DNA of 64,000 nt from NCBI GenBank assembly GCA_025331125.1, contig JAOALB010000084.1, positions 108,068-172,067 on the forward strand, in the 5' to 3' direction. Below, piece after piece: positions 44,855 through 56,666 of the stretch; position 1 is the stretch's first letter, and the number at the start of each line of letters is the position of its first letter. Origin of the DNA: Mycogone perniciosa. Its lineage: Eukaryota; Ascomycota; Sordariomycetes; Hypocreales; Hypocreaceae. Under the pieces are notes generated by a model. That model had not been told where the DNA came from. It ran no database searches and saw only the letters and a program-made list of their open reading frames with translations. A program made the translations under genes and the position numbers.

Positions 44855-46202
44855 CTTATAAAACCTTTATTTTATAAGTTTTAGGATATAAAGATATTAT
44901 AGGCAATAAATAAGCTAACTATTTAGCTAAATAAAGTATAGCCTTCCTTACTATATTATAAAACTAGGCTATAATTATATATATTAAAAGATAAATTAAA
45001 AAAAAAGTTATAGAAGTAAAGGAATAAAATTAATTTAGTAGGACTTTAAAGGGCTATAAATAATAAAGGCTTAAAGCTTTAGCCTCCCCTTTAAAATTTA
45101 AGCTTTTATACTTTATCCTTTATAGACTTTTAATAGAAAGATTAAAATATAAAGATTTCTAAATAATATTATAAATGCTTTAAATATAATAAAGAGTCTA
45201 TCTGTAAATGCAGTAAATTAAAGAAATAAAGCTATTTTATGGAATGCAGAATAATTAAGCTTTTCCTTTTAGATATCCCTTTAAAAGAAACCCCTTTTTC
45301 CTACCTACTTAGACCTATAAAAAGTAAAGCCTTCTAGAAACTAATAGAGGAAGCGGACCTTTATAGCCCTCCCTTAGCGGAAACAGATTAACACCACCTA
45401 AATTAACCCCTTTCCCTTTATAAATTAAAATTCAGCAAATAGCAGCGCAAGCCGCCAGCTCCTGACGTCCTATTGCCTATAAGGGATTTATGTAATTAGC
45501 TTACTTAGTGGACGTAAATAATAAAATAAATAAAAAACAAATAAACAAATAGTAGATATTTTAATATTAATGATTAAGATGCCAGGGTAATAATATATTA
45601 AATACACAGTCAATAGAGGTTATCATTAGGCTAGATTATGCCTAGTCCCTATATTAGTTATATAGGCATATATGCATACCATACTCATTTATATCTCGTC
45701 CCACTACCTATCACTAGACACACTCCTAGTAGGGCAGTTTTCTAGTGCCAAGGCCAGCCATATATCCCTTGCCTTAGAGCGGTTTATACTGAATAAAGAT
45801 AAAGCTATGCAGACCTCGCAGAGCGCTTATTAGGAAACCACAATATGGGGTTGCGGCAGTTCCTGACTTTACTTCCATCATAGAACCCTCAATGTGATAG
45901 ACCAGACTAATCAATGGCCAACAGAGCTGTCAGGCAGTATGATAACTGGCTAGATGCCAGCGTAGGACGGACCTTCTCAAGCAATCTATTCTTTAGCGGC
46001 GGTCGCTATCAACTTCTAGCTACGCCATAACATTTTGATATTCATAGAGACATACTCACTCTCCATCTTCAAGAATTATCCGTAGTCGGTGTGGCACTTA
46101 TCCTCCTCCTCGCCTAGGCCGCCAGGCCGTCGAAATACCCAACCCCTTAGAGACGATGTCCACACACCTCTCTAAGCGATGTAGTGCCTCCTTTTTATTA
46201 TG
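44855..46202. other. AT-rich relic then mixed-composition spacer
   Basis: 44855-45430 is AT-saturated like the elements but not matched to them by eye. From about 45430 GC content rises. No open frame is recognisable, and part may belong to the broken gene that follows. Confidence 0.4.
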
Positions 46203-47119
46203 TCACGCGTCATTGTATGCAGCGCTCAGGCGCAACTCTGCTCTATATGTCCCTGGGAACAGGCCAAGACGATTTCGGAGCTCCTCTCCTGTGACCCATG
46301 GATTGAGTACTTCGACCGCACCAGTGCTTAGCGGCATAATTTTGTCTATAAGGCCCATACTAGAGATTGAAACCGACGGCAGTGTGCCGGGAGGTGGCAC
46401 GGGGAACGGTTCTGATGAGGGTGGTAGGAGCCGTGGCGTACTAGCAGCCGGGTAATGAGGCGCAAGCTGAGTATTCTCTACATCGTCGCGGACGCCATGA
46501 TAGAAGGCCGTCATATAATGCAAGATTCTCAAAAACATCCCTCTTAGCTCCAACTCGGTTAGACCCTCGCTATCAGCGGACGGCAGCGTCATGTCGACTA
46601 CCAAGCTCTTGCCCGAGGCAGAATGATAGAGTGCAGAAGGGTGCTTCGACGTGTTATATGGCTCCACGCAGTGTCCTCGTCCGCTGCGCAGTACGGAGTA
46701 TGTAGCTAATATATCGAACCTGCTCTTCATTCAGTCCTCTGTCTTGGAGGTCCCACCCACATCATTATCGAAATATCAGCATGAAATGCATGTGTCACAG
46801 TGGCGCCGATGGCTGCACATGCGTCCAGCAACTTCAACGTCCGCTCCTTGGACGGCAAGAATGTAGCTCGCTGATGTGCCCCTGGCACGATGGTGCCTCG
46901 CTTCCAGGGGATTCCCATCACCGGAATTTCAGTCGCCACTTGTTAAACCCTGGGCGCCACCATCTCTGCCAGTCGTCTTTGTTGGCTTTGAGTAGGAATT
47001 GGCGGTACTGCCACAGCCACACAGAAGAGCGGACTCGAGTTGGCGATCTCTGAACCGTCATCTAAGGCAGGCAGGTTGTACGAAACTTCCTGTCCATATG
47101 CCTCCGAGGCAAGATTGAC
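46203..47119 (-). pseudogene. Broken acyltransferase-like gene
   Basis: Reading the minus strand from 47119, coding-like sequence (LASEAYGQEVSYNLPALDDG, then FCVAVAVPPIPTQSQQ) runs into an in-frame TAA at 46943-46945. It continues as ATEIPVMGIPWKRGT and TLKLLDACAAIGATVTHAFH. A one-base frameshift in the GGG/GGGA run near 46750 follows. Then DLQDRGLNEEQVRYISYI runs to a 7-base insertion that contains the dispersed TACGGAGTA motif (46692-46700). The rest reads PYNTSKHPSALYHSASGKSL, then TLPSVSISSMGLIDKIM and NPWVTGEELRNRLGLF to the stop at 46203. These are features of fungal condensation-type O-acyltransferases related to secondary metabolism. The N-terminal catalytic HHxxxD region is not seen. 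Family assignment is tentative; the broken state is clear. Confidence 0.55.
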
Positions 47120-47551
47120 TCATGTCCCTATTGGCTAAATGTAAGCAGAGCCAAGGCTCCTAAACCGGCACAGCCTCTGAGCGATATTCCGCGAACGGTT
47201 TCCCCAATTCTAAGCTATCCCAGCTTAAGGGGGGAAAGTACCAACTTCAAACACAAACAAAAGCCCATCATCAAGGTTAGACAGAGCACCTACAGCTACC
47301 TCATTCGTCTAAGGGACCCTTGTTATTCTAATTACCGGAGAAGGGAGTGGCATTGCAGGCATGTACGTGAACGTGAGTAAGTATCTTGTTTAGGGTCAGC
47401 CCTATAAGCACTTCACCTCAGCTGAGGCGCAAACAGTAGATGGGTGCATGACTACTTTGGGCTAATGAGCCAGTCAAATGATGTTTATCAAAAGCGCCCC
47501 TACTGCATGCTTCTAAATAGGGGCATATAACTGTAAAAATGTATATACGAA
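47120..47551. other. Spacer before the gypsy nest
   Basis: No gene. This is the junction between the GC-richer island and the LTR sequences. Confidence 0.5.
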
Positions 47552-47906
47552 TGTGATGATCCGGGTTAGTTCTCAACAGTCAAACCAAGGTTCGTGGGTT
47601 TATATTAACAGAGAGGTTAAGGATAAATACTAAGCAGGATAACGTAGTCACTGTTTTATAGAACTAGTAGTTTAAGTAAATAACTGTATTAATAACTGTC
47701 TAAGGAACTATACTAACAATTATAATTTATCTAGTCTTATATATAAAGGAGATATATAATAAATATACTTAGATTATATATAGATTACAGTTATATTGGA
47801 TTACTTTAGCTTATATTTTATAATCTAAATGATTTGTAGTTTACAGTAATCCAAGTAATCTTTCCTGATTAGATGGTTGTTTTATTGTTTTTCCGAGGTA
47901 TATACT
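47552..47906 (-). repeat. Older LTR, left part, split by copy B
   Basis: TGTGATGATCCGGGTT... matches the copy B LTR until GTATATACT, where it is interrupted exactly at the copy B insertion. The sequence GCCCTAAACCC that should follow lies 7.8 kb away at 55668. Confidence 0.75.
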
Positions 47907-48306
47907 TGTGACAATCCGGGTTGATTCTCAATAGTCAAACCAAGGTTCATGGGTCTATATTGACAGAGAGGTCAGGGATAAATACTAAGCAGGGTAATAT
48001 AGTCATGATTTTATAGAACAGGCAGTTTTAGTAAATATAATTATTAACGACTATTTAAATAACTATACTAAATAATTATAACTTATCCAGTCTTATATAT
48101 AAAAGAGATATATAATAAATATACTTAGATTGCATATAGATTATAGTTATATTAGATTACTTTAGCTTATATTCTATAATCCTAGTAATCTATAGTTTAT
48201 AGTAATCCGAGTAATCCTTTTTAATTAGATAGTCGTTCTGTTATTTTTCTGGGGTATATACTGCCTTAAACCCTTTATACAGCTATAAAAGGGTCGGGTT
48301 ATAATA
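47907..48306 (-). repeat. 3' LTR of copy B
   Basis: TGTGACAATCCGGGTTGATT at its plus-strand start. It ends in decayed GGGTCGGGTTATAATA, next to the purine tract. It is 400 bp, the same length as the other LTR of this copy. Confidence 0.8.
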
Positions 48307-51300
48307 TAATATCCCTTTCCTAGTAGTTTTATCCTTAAAAACTTACTTGTCCTGTATAAGTATTATGCCTCCCTTTATAAATATAATATTCTTTTTCTTT
48401 TTCTTTTTTATATATATAATACTAATAATATAAGTTATATTAAAAAGACTTATTCTTTAAAGACCCTTTAGCGTTTAGCCTTTACGTCTTTTATTAAAAA
48501 ATTAGGTTTTAAAACCATATTTTATTTATATTATTATTTTTATAGTTATATTTATAAAATAATAGATAAAGTATTTTAATATTAAAAGTATATTTAATAG
48601 GGGCGCTTTTATAATAATTCTAGGGTGCTAATAAATACTTATAAGTGTTTTTATCTTTTTTATTTTTTTCCTTTTTTAATTTATTTAATATCTTGGATTA
48701 CTTTAAAGTATAAGCGATTAAAGGCGCAGGAATAAAAGGCAGAGTTTAAGTTAACAGAATTGCATTGTAAATTTTCTAAAGCTTTAGCGCAATTAACTTG
48801 CCTTTATACCTAGCGCGAGGCATTAATAATAAAAAGGGTAAAGATAATAAATCTTAGGTTAAAAAATATAGATAAACTAGATAAGGCTGAATATTATAAA
48901 GTAAAGGCTGCTATTAATATATATTCTTTTAAGGCTGCAGATATAATTGACTAGACAGCTTTTAGGCCGCTTAATCTATTATTAGTAAGTTAAAATTTCA
49001 GTGGAATTATTGCAGAGTTATCTAGGAGTATTTAAAGTATTCCTTAAATTCCTAAAAGTTATATTCCTCTCTATAATTCTTTTATTTTATTAAGTATTAG
49101 CGTTTATTATCTTTTATTTTTATAGCTTTTATTTCTTTAACTTTATTTTCTTTTTTAACTGCTAAAACCTTAATTAAGTCTATAATTAATCTATTCTTTA
49201 ATTTATTTTATAATACTTTTTTAAATAGTAAAATATAAAATATTAAATAAATTCGAATACTATTTAATAATATAAATTTATAAGTAACCTTTAAAATAAT
49301 CTTTTTAACTAGGTAAAGTTTAAGTTTTTTAAAATCTAATTCATCGCTTAATTGCATTATTTTAATATTTATAGTCTTTTTTCCTAATAAATATTAATAT
49401 AAGTAAACTATATCTCCCTTTTTAAAGATTCATCCTTTCAATCTATATTTATTAATATATTTTTTTATTTTCTTTTATATATAGTAAAGGTATACTTATA
49501 TTTTTTTATATAACTGCTTTATATCTTTAGCTTTAATTTATACTTTATTAATATATAAGCCTTTTTTAGCGCTTTATATATATTTAGCGTAAAGCTATAG
49601 TAAATGTATATAAAGTTAAATCCAATTAACTTTAAAATATTACTATTATAGGATATTTATATAATTAATAGTTTCTTTACTTAATCGTTTTAATTAAAGT
49701 TAATATAACTTTTTAAATAAACTTTAATAACTTAATTAATATATTTTATTTATTTATTTATTTATAGGTAGTATATAGTATTAAACTTATAATTTATACT
49801 TAATTAATTTATAAATGCTTACTAGAATTTAAATATAAAGGTTAATTTTTAGTTAAAAATAATTTTAGCTGGAATTATATAGTTAACTGCAATAAATTGC
49901 AAAAATATATAAACTAATATTTCTATATCTATTACTTTTTTATATAAAAGGAAGTATAAGTATTTAATAAATTAGTCTATAATTATTAAAATACTATTAT
50001 ATTTAATCTTTAATTTTAATTTAATAAATAATAGTAGTTTAACAATAAAGTTTAATAAAATTAACTCTTATAGTTATTCTAATACTAGTAAAAGTTAAAG
50101 TTTATTATATAGTTTATATTTTAAAGGTTTAACTATTTTATAAGTTATATAGTAAGAAATAATATTTTATATAACTTTTTTAAGCCTTTAAAACTTAAAG
50201 TACCTTTAAATTTATTTATAGGCCTTATAAATACCTTTATATCTATATACTTAGTATTAATAAACTTTTATAACTATATTTTTTTAAAATTTATTTAAGA
50301 TTTAAATCCTTTTATTTTATCATTAAATTCCTTTATTATTAAATTCCTTTATTATTAAATTCCTTTATTATTAAATTTAATATCTTTTAAAAATCTATTA
50401 TTATTTTAAGTAATATAGTGCTTTTTAATGCATTAAAGTATAGTATTATTATTAAATACTTTATATATAGCTTAAAGTGCTATTTATTAATAGTATCCTT
50501 CAAGGGTTTATTTTAAAATCTATTTAGTGTATTTAATCTTTCTTTAATTATAATTAACTTATCTACTAAATGTATTTATTTGTTTATTTTTGGATCTTTT
50601 TTAATAGATTAAGATATAGTTAAATTTTAAAAGGTATTTTATATAGTAAATCTATCTTTTAAAGAGTTATTAAACTATTGCGAAATACGCGATATTTTTA
50701 TAGTTAATATATACTTTAACTTTATATATTCCTTTTAATAGGTAATATTGCTATTTTTTAAATGTAAAAATAATAGCGAGGAATTTTTTATTATATATCG
50801 GATAGTTTAATTCTATACTGTATAGTGCTTAGGAATAAAAGGTAATAGGGTATAGTTTACTGTTTTTATCTTTTTAGTTAAGCTAAGCTTTTATAGCGAA
50901 GTTAAAAGTATTTATTTTAACTTTTATTTCTTTAAATAAGTTAAATATAATAAATATAGGTTTTTTTAAAATAAAGTGTTTAAGTTTATTAAAGGCTTTT
51001 TATATATTTAATGTTTATAGAAACTTTTAATTTTTTTTAGTAAATTTATAAAGAGTTTATATAATACTTTTATAGTTTTTAATAAATTATTAATAATAGC
51101 TAGCGAGTTTTAAAAAGCTTTAAACTTTTTTAACTATTATAAATATAAGCTAGTTTTTTACTGTTTATACTTTTAATAGATTTATATAAATTTCTTTAAA
51201 GGTAATAATATACTTTAAAAAAATAACTTTCTATATATAAAATTTACATTTTTTAAGTTTTATAAATAGTTTAGTATTTTATAGTATTTATAATACTTTA

Positions 51301-54300
51301 TAGATATATACTTTATATTTTTTAAAGGTATTTAACAGAATTAAAATATTATTTAAATAAATAACTATAAAGATATTAAAGTACTTTTTTAATATATTAT
51401 TAATTATTTTTTAGAATATTATAAGGGCGTTAATAAAGCTAAAAGGTATAATAAAGTATTTAAATAAGCTGTATTTAATTTAAAATACAGTTATTTATTT
51501 ATATTTTCTTTTAATTTGGATAAAGTTATAAGCGCCTTTAAGATTTAGTGCTATAAATTACTTTTTTTCTATATAATTTATTTTATAATTTTATAATCAA
51601 TAATAGTAAGGTTTTATTTTTAATAATAGCTTTATTAAGCTATTAATAATTTATAATTAATTATAGTTTACCTTTTTTCTTTAATATAAATATAATAGGA
51701 TAACTTGCTTTTAATAAAAAGGGTTAAATATACCCTTTAATTAATATATTATTTAAATAATTGTATAGGCTTTTAAGCTCTTTTTTATTTAGGTTATAAA
51801 TTTTATAGAAGGTAATGCTAGTATTATCTTTAAGCTTAATTATATAATCCTATTAACTGTATTCTAGTAGCTTTATATAAAATATTTCTTTAAACAGTTT
51901 ATTATACTTTTAGTATTTTTTAAGGATATTCTGCAGCTATTTTAGTAATATTGCTGTTTTAAGGCTTTTTTATTTTAAGTATTTTATTAATATTATTAAA
52001 TATTTTCTATAAAAAGGCAATTGTTTTTTGGATTTATTTATCTTTTCCTTTACTTTATTTAAATTTTACTTTTAGGTAAATTATTTCTATAGTTAAATTA
52101 AAGGTAATTCTTTTAATTCTTTTCTTTAATATACTTAAGGGTTTTATATTGGATTTCTGCCCTATAGTTAAAGCCTTTTTAATAGTTTTAATCGTTAAAG
52201 AAGCTTTATTATTGCGCTAATAAAACTAACTATTCTCTTAGTTAATATTAAAGTTATTGCATTTTAATTAAAGATAACCGAAAATAATATTATATTTATC
52301 GATATTCGCTATATTGTAAAGAACTACTTTTTTGCGTTTAGCGATTTTAAGCTTAAAATAATTAGTCTTTTACTTAACCTATCTATTATTATATATAAAG
52401 GCTTTTCCTTTTACTTAATGAAGTTAATATAGTTTAGTTTTCTTTTTCTAAAGTAACTATAAGCGATTTATAGTTATAGGTGCAATAAAATTGCCTATCG
52501 CTCTGCTATCTACTAATAGATATAGCTAATATCCCTTAACTATTATCTTTAATTTAAATATAATAAATCTTTATTATTACTTTTATTATTTAATATTTTA
52601 AAAGATATGATTTATTAATTATTACTTTATAGCCTTTTTATAAGTAATATTAGTTATTTTTTAATTCTTTTCTTTTTATATAGATTTCGCGATTAGTTAA
52701 AGTTCCTTAAAGTAAATACTACCTTCTTTTATTATAGGCAGTTCCTTTATAGGTAATAAAATTAAACTAGTTTCTATATAGCTCTTTTATAATTTAATTA
52801 ATCTCTCTGTCCTTTAAAGTAGGTTTATACTTTATATACTTTTATATTCGCTATTTTTAAAGTTTTTCCTATAGGTAAATAATGCATTTATCCTTTTAGC
52901 AGTATATATAGTCTGGTAATAAATATAAAGTATTATTAGTTTATTATATATACTAATCCTTTAATTTAATTTATTTATATATAATATACTTTAAACTATT
53001 ATATTTTAAATAATACTCTTAATTACACTTAAACCTTTTATTATAGTAAAAGTACTATTTTATTAATTTATTTTAGCAGTAAATATAGTATCTTTTAGAC
53101 TTATATCCTTTAAATCTTTATAGCTAATAATATTCCTTTAAAGTTTCGGTATTTGGTTTAATAATCATAATTTTAAAGTTTTAATACTGTATAGTTATAA
53201 TCTACTCTTTAAAGGTATTATAATCCTATATTTATTTTATAGGGTAAAATAGGATTTTAATTAGGAATGCATTATACTTTACTTTCTTTTAAAAGTATAT
53301 TATATACCTATATATAATATAAATAACTTAAAATATAGTATAATACTCTTTATAAATAAAGTTATTTATAGTATAGTCTCTTTATATATAAAGGTATATA
53401 GGTTTTTTATATATAATTAAAGTAACTGGGATAGCTTTAATAGCTATTTTATTATTAGCTTTATTTTATATATAAAGCTGTTTATAAAGGTATAAGTTTA
53501 TTTTATTTTACTGTATATTTATAGTAACCCTTTTAATTAAGTTTAGGTAATATTTATTCAATTTACCTTTAAGGTTACTGTTTATAGGTAATATATTTTC
53601 TAGTTTTAAAGGTATAGTATTATATAGTGATAGTCTATATTATAAAGGGTTATTTTTATCTTTATGATTAAAGTTACTACTCCTAGTTTATCTTTTATTA
53701 TCTGCAGTAATTTAGTTAAAATATCGGTAATCGATTATAGCAACTATTTATTTATTTAAAATACTATTATCTTTATTTAACTCTATATAGCTAAAGTCTA
53801 GGTTTTATTTTATTAAACTGTTTAGGTATAGTAAATACTTATTTATTTTATCTTTTTTAAAAATATTTTTAAAAGTTAAGGATTTAAGTTTTAATTGGTA
53901 TCCCTTTTAGTTTATTATAAATATTTTTTTAGGTTATTTTAAATACTATTTATTTTTATCTTTGCTAGTTTTATAAATAAAGCAGCTATTATTATAGTAT
54001 ATAGTCTAGTTAAATAATATATAATTAATAGCTTTTAAAATTATATTAACTTTTCATTTAGGTTTTAATGTAGGTTTTTAAAGTTTATTAATTCTTGGCT
54101 TTTATAAAGCTTTATAGTCTTTTAAAATATATCCTAGTTTATTACAGTTATAATAAATAACCTTTACCTTTCCCTTTTAAATAGCATTTAAATCTATTTA
54201 ATTAAGTCTTTTATTATTAAAGCTAATAATATATTTTTATTGCTTTTTGCTTTAATTTATATATCTTTAATATTTATAAATTTATTTAAATTACTATTAT

Positions 54301-55262
54301 CCTTTTTTTATATTTAAATACAGTTTATAAAGTAAATTATCTGCATTTATATATCTTTTAATAAACTTAATAATACCTTTATCGCCAAAGAATTTATAAG
54401 CTTCCTTTTTAATTTCTAATTTAAGTTTATTGTAAAAGCATTTAATAAAAGCAGAGTTTCTTTATTTAATTTTAAAAATATAGTTTTTAAAGTATATAGT
54501 ATAGTTAAAGTATTTTCTTTTTTAAACTAAGTTTATAAATTTATTTTCTATAGTATATTCTTTATTAATATTATTAAAGATATTCTTTAAATTTTCTTTA
54601 AATTAATTATAGCTGGTAAATATAAATTATATTTACTTATCGGCTTTACTTTTATTATTAAAGAAATCCCTTTAAGTAGGTTTAAACTACTTTAAGGCGT
54701 TTCCTTTAAATTATCTAATAGCTAAAAAGACCTTACTAGTCTCTATATTAAAGCTGGTTAAAAAGTAGGTAAAATAGTTATATAATTAAGTAAGAAATAG
54801 TTAAAGTGCTATAGTATGTTTATTAAAGGGTTTAAAAGGCTATATTTTAAGTAACTCTTTTAAATCCCTTAAAAGTCAGTTCCCTTTATAGTTTAGTATA
54901 AAGTTTAGAGTAAGTGGGGCCTAATTCTATAAGTTTATAATAATTACTTACTATTAGTGAATTATTTACTGAAATCTAGCATTTTCGGCAATTAAATATT
55001 AATAGCGTTATTCCTATTTTATATAATTAGCTTCTATTTATTAAAAGGCTTCTTTTATATAAATGCAAAGTTATTCCGTTTTATTAACTTTATCTTTATC
55101 TTCACTTTTATTTATATTATTATCTCTATTATTATCCTGCCTTTAGCGAGGAGGTAGAATAGAGGGTAAAGTGTTAGGATTATTGGAAGAGGATACTGCA
55201 GCGGATATATTTATAATATTACTTAAGATTTTTAATAGCCTTTTAAATAAAAGTTATTAATA

Positions 55263-55662
55263 TATAACGATCTAGGTTAATTCTTAATAGTTAAATTAAG
55301 GTTTGTAAATCTATATTAATAAAGAGGTTAAAAATAAATATTAAATAAGGTAATATAGTTATAATTTTATAAAATAAGCGGTTTTAGTAAATATAATTAT
55401 TAATAACTATTTAAGTAATTATATTAAATAATTATAATTTATCCAGTTTTATATATAAAGGAGATATATAGTAAATATACTTAGATCGCGTATAGATTAT
55501 AGTTGTGTTAGATTACTTTAGCTTATATTCTATAATCCCAGTAATCTATAGTTTATAGTAATCCGAGTAATCCTTCTTGATTGGACGGTCGTTCTATTGT
55601 TCTTCTGGGGTACGTACTGCCTTGGACCCTTTATGCGGCCATAAGAGGGTCGGGTCGTGACA
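55263..55662 (-). repeat. 5' LTR of copy B
   Basis: It starts with decayed TATAACGATCTAGG and ends with the well-preserved GGGTCGGGTCGTGACA. The right third is much less mutated than the left. Confidence 0.8.
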
Positions 55663-55667
55663 ATACT

Positions 55668-55683
55668 GCCCTAAACCCTTAAT
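55668..55683 (-). repeat. Remnant of the older LTR beyond copy B
   Basis: GCCCTAAACCCTTAAT continues the LTR interrupted at 47906 and is followed at once by the copy C LTR start TGTAACG. Confidence 0.6.
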
Positions 55684-56666
55684 TGTAACGATCCGGGTTG
55701 ATTCTCAAGGGATAAACCAAGGCTTGTGGGTTTATATTAACATAGAGGTTAAGGATAAATACTGAGCAAGTAATATAGTCACGATTTTATAGAATAGGTG
55801 GTTCTGGTAAATGCAATTATTAACGACTGTTTAAGTAACTATACTAAACGATTATAACTTATATAGTTTTATACATAAAGGAGATATATAATTGTTAAAA
55901 TAACAAGGTTATACTGAACTTTATTTATGTGCAGCTTCTAGGAAGCTGCATACAACGCAGTAATAAGGAAACAACTGAGAGTCTAATTGGGTTAACAATA
56001 AATAAACAATTGAATTGTAACTAATCTAATAGCTGAAAAGCTATAGAATATCTAGTGTATACGGCTAGATTATAGAAGTGATTGTAGAACAATGCTTTGT
56101 CTTCTATAATAGTCCTCCCACTAAATAATAGGAATGCAGCAGCAGAATTGGGTTCGTAGCCTTATTCCTATTTTCCGCAAAATTCATTTATATAGGAAAT
56201 CGTCCAAATCGACTTACGGCCATATAAACAGGAAACCATTTTAGTCAGATTTTTCACAATAGCCACTATACCTATTGTATTGAGTCTAGGGTAGGCGGGG
56301 TAGCTGGTCCTAGCTTAATTGTTATCGTTGAAGATAATAGAAATTTCCTGACTTACACCGAAGTTCCTCCAGAACTCGGTCCTAGCGTCGGGCCTAATTC
56401 CGGGTCTAGCCAAAATAGGAAGGTTACCTAAATACACTGAAATCCTTACTTTTTAGCCCTCCTTTTTAACAATAATAAATGTATTTAAATTGCATGTAGA
56501 TTACAGTTATATTAAATCACTTCAGCTTATATTTCACAATCTAAGTAGTCTATAGTTTATAGCAATTTAAATAATCTTTTTTAATTAAATGGTTATTCTA
56601 TTATTTTTCTAGGGTATATACTGCCTTAAACCCTTTATATAGCCGTAAAAGGGTTAGGTTATAATA
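55684..56666 (-). repeat. 3' LTR of copy C, interrupted
   Basis: TGTAACGATCCGGGTTGATT begins it. The solo LTR at 55893-56471 interrupts it; removing that and one ATAAT leaves about 400 bp matching the copy B LTR. Confidence 0.7.
55893..56471. mobile_element. Solo LTR of a second element family, copy 1
   Basis: 579 bp starting TGTTAAAATAACAAGG and ending CCCTCCTTTTTAACA, with TG...CA ends. ATAAT is duplicated exactly at both sides (55888-55892 and 56472-56476). It sits inside the copy C LTR. Clearly less AT-saturated than its surroundings, and close in sequence to the copy at 60013. Confidence 0.8.

Larger units (their letters stand above)
47907..55662 (-). mobile_element. Full-length but mutated Ty3/gypsy-type element, copy B
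   Basis: Two 400-bp LTRs (47907-48306 and 55263-55662) bound a ~6.96-kb interior, coding on the minus strand. The purine tract lies at about 48307-48325 next to the 3' LTR. The same 5 bases, ATACT, flank both ends (47902-47906 and 55663-55667), a clean target duplication. The insertion split an older LTR of the same family. The interior has no open frame of 60 codons; chromodomain-like sequence is recognisable near 49050-49110 but crossed by stops. It is AT-saturated throughout, consistent with RIP. Confidence 0.85.
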
